Assembly (NCBI GenBank): GCA_963843255.1
Contig: CAWJJQ010000010.1
Location: 186,001 to 250,000 of the forward strand
Source of the DNA: Bog-159 sp963843255
Lineage (GTDB): Bacteria > Acidobacteriota > Terriglobia > Bryobacterales > Bryobacteraceae
Direction: 5' to 3'
DNA: 64,000 nt
The position numbers and the translations under genes were made by a program. The notes under the pieces are model-generated. The model saw only the letters and a list, made by a program, of their open reading frames with translations. It did not search any database and was not told the DNA's origin. Of the stretch, positions 44,284-52,810 are shown piece by piece (position 1 is the first letter of the stretch; each line of letters begins with the position of its first letter).

Positions 44284-45327
44284 TCAATTTGACTTCTCGA
44301 TCAGCGCCCGCAAGGGAATACGATGATTCAGAATAAGTCGGCGGATTTCCGCTGGTTTCAGTTTTGCCAGGCGGCTAACCTGATGCCGCTTGCGTAACAT
44401 GCGGGGTAGCATGCGTAACGCGGCGGCATCCGCGCGCAGGATGGCATAAGCGAGGCGCAACTTATTCGAGAAGCCGGGGAAATGAACCATCTCGCCCCTG
44501 TCGCCGGCCGCCGCGAGTAACCCGGCGCCTAGCCGCAGCGCGAAATAATACGGATTCAGCAGCAACAGGCTCCAGGGAAATAACTTGGCAGCCAGCAGCA
44601 CGCGGTTGCGTTCGATCAGGAAGATGCGATCCGCGGAGCCGGCACTGAGACTCGCGCCGCGATGGTGGCGGGCCACGGCGCCGGGAACGTAGAGGCACCG
44701 CCAGCCGGCGATGCGCGCCCGCAGGCCGAGTTCGGCATCGTCGCCGAACATAAACAGGTCTTCATCGAATCCGCCAATCGCGTCGAGCATGGATTTGCGG
44801 TACATGGCAGCGGAGCCATCGGGCCACAGGCATTCTTCCATACCATCAGCCAAGCCAGCGGTGGGCCCGGGGTCGATTTCGCCGGTCGCACGGCCGCGGT
44901 TCTGGCCGTCCGGATAGATCAGGTGACCGGCCTTGTCAATGCGGCGGGGATCTTCCCACACCAGCACTTTTGCCGCGGCCATGCCGATATCGGGCGCGCC
45001 GTCGAACGCCTGGCGTAGGGCCGCGATGAAGTCCGGCTCCGCTTCGGCGTCGTTGTTGAGTAGCGCGATGAACTGGCCGCGGGCCGCCGCGAAGGCCTGA
45101 TTGTTGGCCGCGCAGAATCCCAGATTGGAAATGTTGGCGATCACCCGGACGCCGAACTCCGTGCGCGCCATTTCCGCCGATCCATCGCGCGATCCGTTAT
45201 CCACGACGATGACTTCGAAACAGGCGCCGCGCTGGCGCGCGAGCGACGTAAGGCAAGCCCGCAGATACTCGCGGCGGTTCCAGTTGACCACCACCACCGA
45301 GATATCCGGTGGCGCGTCAACGTCCAC
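44284..45327 (-). CDS. Family 2 glycosyltransferase
   Basis: 347 residues. The GT2 catalytic core is visible: SVVVVNWNRREYLRACL, VIVVDNGSRDGS, FIALLNNDAEAEPDF (the DxD-like motif) and GGFDEDLFMFGDDAELGLRA. A C-terminal hydrophobic stretch (about 245-275) suggests membrane association. It resembles rhamnosyltransferases of O-antigen or exopolysaccharide synthesis. It is alone rather than in a polysaccharide cluster. Confidence 0.9.
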   Translation of the reverse strand: MDVDAPPDISVVVVNWNRREYLRACLTSLARQRGACFEVIVVDNGSRDGSAEMARTEFGVRVIANISNLGFCAANNQAFAAARGQFIALLNNDAEAEPDFIAALRQAFDGAPDIGMAAAKVLVWEDPRRIDKAGHLIYPDGQNRGRATGEIDPGPTAGLADGMEECLWPDGSAAMYRKSMLDAIGGFDEDLFMFGDDAELGLRARIAGWRCLYVPGAVARHHRGASLSAGSADRIFLIERNRVLLAAKLFPWSLLLLNPYYFALRLGAGLLAAAGDRGEMVHFPGFSNKLRLAYAILRADAAALRMLPRMLRKRHQVSRLAKLKPAEIRRLILNHRIPLRALIEKSN

Positions 45328-45407
45328 AGGCAGCCTTCGAACGATGAACGCTCATGCTGCCATGGTAGCCCACCGTTTCCGTAATGCAGCGGCGCGCCGG
45401 GCGCGAT

Positions 45408-46046
45408 TCAGGCAGCCGCGGCCATGGAGGCCACGCGGGCAGGGACTGCAGCTTTGCGGCGGGTGGGTTTGGCGGGCCGGCAAACCCGGCGCGCCGGCAT
45501 TACCTCGACCTCTTCCAAAAACTGCTCCCGGAGGCGCTTCAGGGCGCGGCACAGACGGACATTCAAGCCGCTTGGGGTCAAGCCCCGCTCGATCGCCATT
45601 TCACGCCGGTCGCGCTCTTCGAAATGCGTCTCGATCAAAAGATCGCGATCGGCTTCGCGCATTCTCGCCAGTTCCCGCCGCAGCCGCGCGTACATTTGCC
45701 GGCGGGCCAGCAGGCTATCCAGAGCCGGTTGCCGGTCGGGAGCTTCGAAGCCTTCATCCGGGAACGATTCGGTGAACCTGGTCTTACGCCGGGTTTCGTG
45801 TACCACCCGGTCACACACTCCGCGCACAAACGATCCTAATTGCTCCGGTTGGCGCACGCGCTCCCCATCCACCAGCCGGAACACACGGTAAAACGTCTCA
45901 TTGCGAGCGTCCTCGATCGAGCCGCGGTCTCGAAACTGGGTGCGCAGCCGGGCCTCCAGGACCGGCGTCAAAGAGGAGACGAACGACATGCATGTCTCCG
46001 GATCGCGTTGTTTCAATCGAGTCAGATACTCCGCATCAAATGTCAT
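45408..46046 (-). CDS. ECF sigma factor (1)
   Basis: 212 residues. Region 2 (ARNETFYRVFRLVDGERV) and region 4 (DLLIETHFEERDRREMAIERGLTPSGLNVRLCRALKRL) are recognisable. A C-terminal basic/Ala extension of about 35 residues follows. It is divergent from two further ECF genes across a 361-nt gap. It would direct RNA polymerase to a specific promoter set; an adjacent anti-sigma gene in this direction is not seen. Confidence 0.85.
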   Translation of the reverse strand: MTFDAEYLTRLKQRDPETCMSFVSSLTPVLEARLRTQFRDRGSIEDARNETFYRVFRLVDGERVRQPEQLGSFVRGVCDRVVHETRRKTRFTESFPDEGFEAPDRQPALDSLLARRQMYARLRRELARMREADRDLLIETHFEERDRREMAIERGLTPSGLNVRLCRALKRLREQFLEEVEVMPARRVCRPAKPTRRKAAVPARVASMAAAA

Positions 46047-46407
46047 TGCATTTCTTCCTTAGCCGCTACGCGGCAGACAGTCTTTCGCTATATGTGTCAA
46101 TTAACGTGGCGGTTTTTGAGAGTGAGGTGCTCCTGCGACGGAGCGGCGCCCTGCCGCTCCGCACTTCGTATGCGCGCCTCCGAGCTAACGCCGCAACATG
46201 CGCACCGTGCCTGCTGTAATCAGCACGGCGAATCCTGTGCGGCGCGGCCTGCTGCGCATCCCCTCACCGGGTTCTAACAATAAATCGAAATCCGCGGGCG
46301 ATTCCCTTCGTCTGAACATACAGTTGATGAAGAATCGGGAAAAATACCGACGCACCTGACGGGAGTACCGGGAGGGAAGTACCAGGATTGTCGCTGGTCT
46401 TCACGGC
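46047..46407. other. Divergent intergenic region between ECF sigma genes
   Basis: 361 nt with no supportable gene. It contains an inverted-repeat-rich part (CGGAGCGGCGCCCTGCCGCTCCG at about 46139-46161, read as GGAGCGGC/GCCGCTCC) and a pair of direct repeats GGGAGTACC and GGAAGTACC at about 46364 and 46377, just before the second sigma gene. The repeats could be recognised by a sigma or regulator; this is inference. Confidence 0.4.
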
Positions 46408-47004
46408 ATGCTAAGATCTGCTGAACTGGCGAAAGAACATAGGGAGTACACGGCTGAGGAGTTACTACGTGTCTGCGCGGACTTAGGCGATAGCCATGCC
46501 TGGGACCTGTTTATCAGCCGCTTCCATCCCGTAATCTGCTCGACGGTAGTGCGGACCGGCAGGCGTTATGCGCAGTTCCAATCGGACCTGTGCGGCGACC
46601 TGGTGCAGGAAGTCTACCTTAAGTTGTCGGCTAACAATGCGAAGGCTCTGCGGGAATTCGTGCCGCGCCATTCAGGATCGGCGTTCGGATATGTGCAGGT
46701 GATTGCCGTGCGCGTGACCCACGACTGCCTGAAGTCGAAAGGCTTCCGGAAGACTCCGGAGACCGCCATAGACCCGCCGGATGTTCCGGCGCCGGACGAG
46801 ACCGAATGGCGGCAGCTCACCAGGGAGATCGACGAGTGCCTCCGGCGGACGGCCATGGCACGGGACCGCCATGTGTTCTGGCTTTACTACCGGCAGGGGA
46901 TGACGGCCGGCGAGATCGCCGCGATTCCCGCGATCGGACTCTCGGTCAAGGGCGTGGAGAGTCTGATCCAGCGGCTGAACGGGCTGATCAGGGAAAATCT
47001 TTAG
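46408..47004 (+). CDS. ECF-type sigma factor (2)
   Basis: 198 residues. Region 2 appears as DLVQEVYLKLS within a segment starting AWDLFISRFHPVICS; region 4 is RDRHVFWLYYRQGMTAGEIAA followed by LSVKGVESLIQRL. It is about half identical by eye to the next gene, so the two are tandem duplicates. It lies upstream of the zinc-finger/TPR and CHAT genes on the same strand, with a 49-nt gap to the next gene. Confidence 0.85.
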   Translation: MLRSAELAKEHREYTAEELLRVCADLGDSHAWDLFISRFHPVICSTVVRTGRRYAQFQSDLCGDLVQEVYLKLSANNAKALREFVPRHSGSAFGYVQVIAVRVTHDCLKSKGFRKTPETAIDPPDVPAPDETEWRQLTREIDECLRRTAMARDRHVFWLYYRQGMTAGEIAAIPAIGLSVKGVESLIQRLNGLIRENL

Positions 47005-47053
47005 GCTGGCCGAAGGGAAATGGCCGGGCGGCCTCGTTATTCATAGTAGATTT

Positions 47054-47770
47054 ATGGCCAGTGGGGAGACCCGCAGCGATCATCTCGAGCCGGCCGGAAG
47101 TGCGGCCGAGTGTGCCGCGGAGTCTGCCTGCCCAGTCGCCGATCGCCCGGAACGGCAGGATTTGGGCCGGGTAATCGACATGGGGGAGCCGGAAGAAACG
47201 CCGGAAAGCCTCCTGTGCGCGTGTGTAAACCTGGGGGACTGGCAGGCCTGGGACCGGTTTATCCTCACGTTCCACCGGCTAATCGTAGCAACCGTTTTGC
47301 GCACCGCCCGATCGCACGGAGTCATGAGCCCGGATCTCCGCGACGACCTGGTGCAGGATGTTTACTTAAAACTGAGCGCCCACCGGGCCAAAGTACTGCG
47401 CGAGTTCACGCCGCGGCACACGGGATCGGCATTCGGCTATATAAAGGTCATCACGGCCTGTGTGGTACATGATTATTTTAAGGGCAAGGGAGTCCGGACT
47501 CCGTGGGAACAGGCCGTCCGGCCGGATACCGGCGGGCCTCCCGACCCCATGGAATGGGCGATGCTGGTTCGGGACATGGATGATATTCTTCGCCGGGACG
47601 GCGCCGAACGGGATCGCCAGATTTTCTGGCTGTACTACAGGCAAGGGATGTCGGCCAAAGAGATCGCAGCCTTGCCGGCCTTCGAACTGACGGTGGAAGG
47701 AGTCGAAAGCGTGCTGGGCCGCACCAGTAAATTAGTACGCGAGGCTTTTCGGAGCTGGGGCCGCAACTGA
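47054..47770 (+). CDS. ECF-type sigma factor (3), paralog of (2)
   Basis: 238 residues from the first ATG; an ATG at 47180 would start just before the region homologous to sigma (2) and may be the true start. Region 2 is DDLVQDVYLKLS; region 4 is RDRQIFWLYYRQGMSAKEIAA then LTVEGVESVLGR. The N-terminal 45 residues are acidic and not shared with the paralog. It is 52 nt before the zinc-finger/TPR gene, so an anti-sigma role for that protein is plausible. Confidence 0.85.
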   Translation: MASGETRSDHLEPAGSAAECAAESACPVADRPERQDLGRVIDMGEPEETPESLLCACVNLGDWQAWDRFILTFHRLIVATVLRTARSHGVMSPDLRDDLVQDVYLKLSAHRAKVLREFTPRHTGSAFGYIKVITACVVHDYFKGKGVRTPWEQAVRPDTGGPPDPMEWAMLVRDMDDILRRDGAERDRQIFWLYYRQGMSAKEIAALPAFELTVEGVESVLGRTSKLVREAFRSWGRN

Positions 47771-47822
47771 GGCCGGCGCTGAAGAAGGTAACGGCAGGGC
47801 AAATTCGTTCTTAGGATCAGGT

Positions 47823-48869
47823 ATGAGACTTGGGGAGACAGGAAGTGGGGACCCTATCCAGCGGTTACTGGCCGGCGCGCCGGTCCACAGGCGGCCCGAG
47901 AAACGCCGCGATTGTCCCAACGAGGATGACCTTCGGTTGCTGGTTCCAGGGCTCGTAGATCCCGGGGAGGCGGAAGAGCTACTCGCGCATGCCGCGGAAT
48001 GCGATTGGTGCGGCACGATTTTGCGGGAAGCCGCCCGGGATCTGGCCGAACCGCCTACGGACGCCGAGGAACAGATTGCCGGCCGCACGAAATGGGCCGA
48101 TCCGCGGCGCCGCAAGGAACTGGCTAAGCGCCTGGCTGCGCCAATGTTGCACGAGCGCAGACGCGCGGTCTGGTGGTGGTGGCCGGCGGCCGCAGGTTTC
48201 GCCACCGCGATGCTGGTGGGCGGCGTCGGATATGAGCAATGGGCGCGGGGCGCCGGCCATACCGGGACCCTGCTGGCGGAGGCGTACACAGCGCATCGCC
48301 AGATGGACGTGCGACTGCCTGGCGCGGCTTATGCACGGAAGGACACGGTGATGAGCGGGGAAACGTCGAGCTTGAGTCTGCCCGCCCCGTTGTTCGAAGC
48401 GATACCAAAGATCCAGCGCGGCATTCAGGCGCATCCCGACGACCCCAGGTGGCTGCAGTTGATGGGCACGGAGTATTTGATCGAGGGCAAGGAACCGGCC
48501 GCGATCCAGGAGTTGCTCCGCGCGCGATCGCTTAAACCCGAGGATCCCGCGATCCTGGCGGATTTGGGCGCCGCTTATTTCCAGAAGGCGGCCAAGGGAG
48601 GTGACGAACCGGAGGCGTATCAGGCGGCCTTCGAGGTTTTCTCGCAAGGCGCGAGCCTGCGGCCGGACGATCCGGTACTAGCTTTCGACCTGGCACTGGC
48701 CGCGCAGCAGATCAAAACGCCTGACGTGGCCCGCGAGAAGTGGGAACATTATCTGAAGCTGGATCCCGACGGCGGCTGGGCTTCTGAAGCACGTGGATAC
48801 CTGGACGCGCTAAAAAAAAACTTGCCCGGCAGCAAACCTACACCCGCTCCGCAAGCCGTGACGCACTGA
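47823..48869 (+). CDS. Zinc-finger-like / transmembrane / TPR protein (N-terminal half of likely CHAT fusion)
   Basis: 348 residues if it ends at its own stop. Residues 30-65 hold an anti-sigma-type pattern (CPNEDDLRLLVPG, HAAECDWCG: C, H, C, C), resembling zf-HC2. A transmembrane helix follows (about 118-135, WWWPAAAGFATAMLVGGVG), then TPR-like helices (about 195-330, DPRWLQLMGTEYLIEGKEPAA; PAILADLGAAYFQKAA). In the last 15 codons a run of nine A (48812-48820) creates a -1 slippery heptamer that would join it to the CHAT frame. The layout suggests a membrane anti-sigma or sensor. Confidence 0.8.
   Translation: MRLGETGSGDPIQRLLAGAPVHRRPEKRRDCPNEDDLRLLVPGLVDPGEAEELLAHAAECDWCGTILREAARDLAEPPTDAEEQIAGRTKWADPRRRKELAKRLAAPMLHERRRAVWWWWPAAAGFATAMLVGGVGYEQWARGAGHTGTLLAEAYTAHRQMDVRLPGAAYARKDTVMSGETSSLSLPAPLFEAIPKIQRGIQAHPDDPRWLQLMGTEYLIEGKEPAAIQELLRARSLKPEDPAILADLGAAYFQKAAKGGDEPEAYQAAFEVFSQGASLRPDDPVLAFDLALAAQQIKTPDVAREKWEHYLKLDPDGGWASEARGYLDALKKNLPGSKPTPAPQAVTH
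48812..48821 (+). promoter_or_regulatory. Candidate -1 frameshift site (A-AAA-AAC in a run of nine A)
   Basis: In the zero frame the codons are CTA AAA AAA AAC TTG, so A-AAA-AAC at 48815-48821 is a textbook -1 slippery heptamer. After slippage the next codon, CTT at 48821, is in the CHAT frame, which has no stop from there to 51182. An inverted repeat CCGCAA/TTGCGG (48849-48854 and 48878-48883) lies downstream. Transcriptional slippage on the A run is an alternative. The fused protein would be about 1120 residues. Confidence 0.55.
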
Positions 48870-48877
48870 TAGACGAG

Positions 48878-51184
48878 TTGCGGCGGAAGGGGGCTGGGGG
48901 CGATCTCTACGCTCCCGACGAAGAGTATCTGGGCGCCGCCATGACCGCCCTTCTGCCGCTCTACTATGCGGCGCCGCCCGATGAAACCGCAGGCACCCTG
49001 CTGCGGCGACTGGCGGAACGGCTGGCCGGCGCCCACGGCGACCACTGGCTGGCGGACGCACTGAAGACCCCTCATACAGCGAACACGGCGCAAGCTTTCG
49101 CACTTCTGGGAAAGGCCATCGAAGAAGGTGAGAACTGGCATTATGTCGCGGCCGGTAAAGAGGCCGAGAAAGCGCTGCCGCTTTTTGCGGCGGCGGGCAG
49201 CCAGGCCGGAGCGCTCTTCGCCAGATTGGAGCAGGTGTACGCGCTGGACTGGGACGATCAAAAACAGGCATGCGTGGCAGCCGCCGAAACGATACGTCCG
49301 GAGCTCGGTAGACGTCATTACGTTTGGGCGGATATTCAAGCATTGCTCGAAGAAGGAAGCTGCGCGACCTGGACCGTGGAACTGGAACGGGCGGGCAAGA
49401 TGGACGACGAGGCCGGCGAAATGGCATCCACGGCCGGCTATTCCGTGCTGGTGCTGCGGGCCACCGGCCTGAACGCCAGCCGGCACGCCCAAATTGGAAA
49501 TACGGCTGCGGCGTGGCGCGAAAACTTCGCGGGACTGAAGAGGTATTGGGACGGCCGGTATCCGCGGCTGCGGGCGTACCAATTTTATTCGGCGCTATCG
49601 TTGCTTGCCGACCAGGGCCACAATATCTATAGCGCCGTGGCATGGGCGCAGGAGGCGGCCGCGATGACGTCCGGGCATTCCGTGTATGCCCCCGCGCTGT
49701 GGCAACTCGGATTGGCGGAATTCGGCGCCGGCGCCACCCATGAGGCCCACGAGAGCCTGGAGCGCTCCATGGAACTGGAGCCATCGCTGCGGAACAATAC
49801 TATGGCCGTGATTGAGATGGCCGCCCTGGAAACGACCCACGGCCAGGCAGGTCAGGCGCTGGAACATCTGGAGACGGTTCGAGGGAAGGCGGACGAGAGC
49901 CACGGCCTGGTGCGGCTGCGGTTCGAGGCAGAACTCGGGCTGGCTCATCTGGCGCGCGCCGAATACGCGGATGCCGGAAAATGGTTCCGCGGCGCTCTCG
50001 AAATCGGGGAGAATGGTTGGACGCGCGCGGCTGAAGCGGACCGCCTGCTCTGGACGCACACCATGGAGAGCATTTATCGCGGGTTGTTGGAGTGCCAGAT
50101 CCGCACCAACGCCGATCCACTCGAATCCAGAAAACTATGGTCACAATACAGGGCGCACCTGTTTGGAGAAGGGAGCGGGAAACCCGGCGCGGCGCCGGCA
50201 CTGCCACCCGGCGCGGCGAGGCTTTCGTTCGTGGAGTTGTCCAGCGCGGTGGCGGCGTGGCTGGAGACCGATCATGGCGTTCAGTTCCGGGAAATCCCGG
50301 CGGCGGGCGAAGTGAACGAGGCGGCGGAGAGGCTTGCGCGCGGCTGCGCCAGCGGGCAATCCAGGGAAGACGTGCTACGTGAAGACGCGGTGGAACTCTC
50401 ACGTAAGCTGCTGGGGGTCTGGGATGCTGAGTTGGATGGAGTACGTACGGTAGTGGTGGAGGCCGATCGCGCGGTAGCGGCGGTGCCCTGGTCGGCACTG
50501 GTGCGCAGGAACGGGCATTACTGGGCCGCGGACTTCTCGCTCAGGGTCCACGCGGGTGTGGGCACGGGCATTGAATTGCGTGCTCCGCTGGCCAGGATCG
50601 AGCGAGTGCTGGCGGTAGGCGCGCCGGCGATCTCCGGTGAGAACGGTCTGGTAGCGTTGCCGCACGCCCGCGAAGAGGCGGAAAAGGTTTCCGCAATGTT
50701 TCCTCGTTCTATTCCTTTGACGGGTAAGTCTGCGACCTGGAGCGAAGTCCGGCAGAGGCTGGCCGACGCGGAACTGTTTCACTTCTCGGGACACGGTTAC
50801 GGCGGAGACGGCGGCGGCCTGTTGTTGAGAGGGCCGGAAGGAAGGCTGGCCTTGTTGCGAGCTGCCGACATTCGCAGCCTGAATCTGTCGCGATGCAGGC
50901 TGGTAGTGTTGGGAGGGTGTTCGACAGCGGCGGGCGAGCGCAGCGGTCCCGGCGATCCGCAAAGCCTGGTACGGGCGTTTCTCCGGGCGGGCGCTCAGGA
51001 CGTAGTGGCCGGATTGTGGAATCTGGATTCCGGCGGTACCCAGATGTTGATGCAGAAGTTCTATGACGCTATGCTGTCCGGCGAGACGGTACCCGAATCG
51101 CTGAGGTTGGCGGAGGCGTCCGTGCGCGGTGTTTACAGCCACCCGTATTATTGGGCTGGGCTCGAGGTATTCAGCAATAATTAG
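48878..51184 (+). CDS. CHAT-domain protease with TPR-like helices
   Basis: 768 residues from TTG at 48878; no ATG/GTG start or good ribosome site is near, and the frame is open back to the A run, so it is probably the second half of a frameshifted protein. Residues 1-460 are helical repeats (for example GNTAAAWRENFAGLKRYW, WQLGLAEFGAGATHEA). The CHAT domain (about 500-768) has the caspase-like dyad His639 in HFSGHGYG and Cys681 in LGGCSTAAGE. CHAT enzymes cleave or are activated in regulated proteolysis. The location behind ECF sigma genes suggests anti-sigma or effector cleavage. Confidence 0.88.
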   Translation: MRRKGAGGDLYAPDEEYLGAAMTALLPLYYAAPPDETAGTLLRRLAERLAGAHGDHWLADALKTPHTANTAQAFALLGKAIEEGENWHYVAAGKEAEKALPLFAAAGSQAGALFARLEQVYALDWDDQKQACVAAAETIRPELGRRHYVWADIQALLEEGSCATWTVELERAGKMDDEAGEMASTAGYSVLVLRATGLNASRHAQIGNTAAAWRENFAGLKRYWDGRYPRLRAYQFYSALSLLADQGHNIYSAVAWAQEAAAMTSGHSVYAPALWQLGLAEFGAGATHEAHESLERSMELEPSLRNNTMAVIEMAALETTHGQAGQALEHLETVRGKADESHGLVRLRFEAELGLAHLARAEYADAGKWFRGALEIGENGWTRAAEADRLLWTHTMESIYRGLLECQIRTNADPLESRKLWSQYRAHLFGEGSGKPGAAPALPPGAARLSFVELSSAVAAWLETDHGVQFREIPAAGEVNEAAERLARGCASGQSREDVLREDAVELSRKLLGVWDAELDGVRTVVVEADRAVAAVPWSALVRRNGHYWAADFSLRVHAGVGTGIELRAPLARIERVLAVGAPAISGENGLVALPHAREEAEKVSAMFPRSIPLTGKSATWSEVRQRLADAELFHFSGHGYGGDGGGLLLRGPEGRLALLRAADIRSLNLSRCRLVVLGGCSTAAGERSGPGDPQSLVRAFLRAGAQDVVAGLWNLDSGGTQMLMQKFYDAMLSGETVPESLRLAEASVRGVYSHPYYWAGLEVFSNN

Positions 51185-51227
51185 TGGGCGGCCTGAGAGG
51201 CCGCCGCAGGCCGGGGGCCTGCCCCAC
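51184..51227. repeat. Dispersed palindromic (REP-like) element, copy 2
   Basis: Begins at the last base of the CHAT stop codon. It is the reverse orientation of the element at 4678, nearly identical over about 42 nt (GTGGGGCAGGCCCC followed by GGCCTGCGG and GGCCTCTCAGGCC on the minus strand). Nested palindromes could fold into a terminator-like hairpin before the next gene, whose ribosome site AAGGAGAGG follows. Confidence 0.78.
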
Positions 51228-51244
51228 TTAAGGAGAGGAAACTG

Positions 51245-52810
51245 ATGGCGAAGAGGGGAACGCTCAACGTGGTGTGTCATGGCACCATCGCTTTTGTGGT
51301 CGATGAGAATGGCTGGATCGAGCTGTGGATGCCTAAAGTCGACAAAGTCTGGGATCATCGCTACCAGGCCGGCGCCTGGGCGGGCCACGGTCTGGCGAGC
51401 CTGGAGGAGGGTGAGTCATACGAACTTACGGGCGTAACGCCAGGCAACGGAAAGCAGCGGTTCGACTCGACCGTGAATATCTGCTTCGATTGCCCCGGAG
51501 ACGGCCCCGACAGGCGCAAGTTTCGGCGGTTGCGGCTGCCGCCTCCGAAGTGTATTTTCCCGGCTAACTTCATTCCCATATCACCAGCCGAGACATTTGA
51601 GAAGCCCGATCTGCCGGGCTTAAAGGACTTGGCCAAGATAGCCACGCTGAACGTGCTGTCGTACGATTGCGACGATCTGGAGGCCGCCACTCTACAAACT
51701 GTTGCCGAACACAAGAAGCTCGGTTGGATTCCGCAAGTGGTGAATGATGGCACAAGCGACGCGACGAACTTGCACATCTTCGCCGAGCCATGGACGTTCG
51801 TTCCTCTATCTCGAGAGGCGTTTCCGAAGGCTACGCTGCCCTTCAACACGATCGCGGAAAGCTTCTCCGGCGCGGCGAATCTCATCATGAAGCCGCCGTC
51901 CGCTACCACCGAGTCGTTTTTCGCCGATATCGATCCTGGAGCTCCAATCCCCGGCTTACCGGAGCCCGAGAAACTGGCGCTCTCGCAGCACGCGCAAATG
52001 CAGCGGCGCGGCATGTTGCACCATCACGAACATCCTTTCAATTGCGGCGGCACGGTATGCCAGTTGCCTGTTCTCCCGGTAGGCGTCGATTGCCCCCGTC
52101 CGACCAAGACGTTCGCTGTGTCATTGAATGGCGACGCCGCCAGAGTGCTCGCGAACCCGCACGTGATTGTGGTGCATTGGGGCAGCCAGACGACCGGTCA
52201 GCAGGTGGACGAGAAAATACAGCAAATGCTGAATCTGCAGTTCATCCAATCCGCGCTGGCTGAATACCAGGTCAAACCCCCGCAACTGGTGGCCTCGATC
52301 GCGAACCCGCACGGCAGTAAGACCAAGATCGAGGACGCGCATCTGTGCCCGGCAACGCTGGAAGACAGTGCGATGGCGCGCGGGCTGGCGGATTTGATTC
52401 GCGAGAACCCGGCAGCCGATCCGCGCCGGAACCCGGACCTGCTATTCCTGATCGTGGCCGCGCAAGGGGCCGTAAGCGAGGCGGGAGTGACCGGCAGCCA
52501 CAACTTCTTCTACCTGGAGGACGGCGGCGAGCGCATCCCCGTGCCCTACGCGTGGGCATTGTGGGGACAGCCCGGAGCCAACAGCCTGCAGCCGATCGAC
52601 AATCTGACCTGGACGCTGTCGCACGAACTGCTGGAAGCCTGCACCGATCCGGAGCCGCCAACCGGGCATGTCTTCCAAGGTCCGGAGATTTGCGATATTG
52701 CCGCGGGCGCGCACGGCACGGTGGGAGGCATTGTCATTACCGGCTACTATTCCCATAATGACGGGGTCGTGAAAACACCGGGCGCAAATCGGACTGTCTC
52801 GGCAACCTAG
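51245..52810 (+). CDS. HExxE metallopeptidase-like protein downstream of CHAT gene
   Basis: 521 residues, no signal peptide. Near the C-terminus is SHELLEACTDPE (His460, Glu461, Glu464) and PEICDIAAG about 20 residues later, the arrangement of metallopeptidase-like proteins with HExxEAxTDP and a distal E(I)xD. The N-terminal 80 residues (GTLNVVCHGTIAFVVDENG, ELWMPKVDKVW) look like a separate beta domain. GC content is lower by eye than in the sigma genes. The gene lies 60 nt behind the CHAT gene, so it could be a substrate, effector or partner of the protease. Confidence 0.72.
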   Translation: MAKRGTLNVVCHGTIAFVVDENGWIELWMPKVDKVWDHRYQAGAWAGHGLASLEEGESYELTGVTPGNGKQRFDSTVNICFDCPGDGPDRRKFRRLRLPPPKCIFPANFIPISPAETFEKPDLPGLKDLAKIATLNVLSYDCDDLEAATLQTVAEHKKLGWIPQVVNDGTSDATNLHIFAEPWTFVPLSREAFPKATLPFNTIAESFSGAANLIMKPPSATTESFFADIDPGAPIPGLPEPEKLALSQHAQMQRRGMLHHHEHPFNCGGTVCQLPVLPVGVDCPRPTKTFAVSLNGDAARVLANPHVIVVHWGSQTTGQQVDEKIQQMLNLQFIQSALAEYQVKPPQLVASIANPHGSKTKIEDAHLCPATLEDSAMARGLADLIRENPAADPRRNPDLLFLIVAAQGAVSEAGVTGSHNFFYLEDGGERIPVPYAWALWGQPGANSLQPIDNLTWTLSHELLEACTDPEPPTGHVFQGPEICDIAAGAHGTVGGIVITGYYSHNDGVVKTPGANRTVSAT

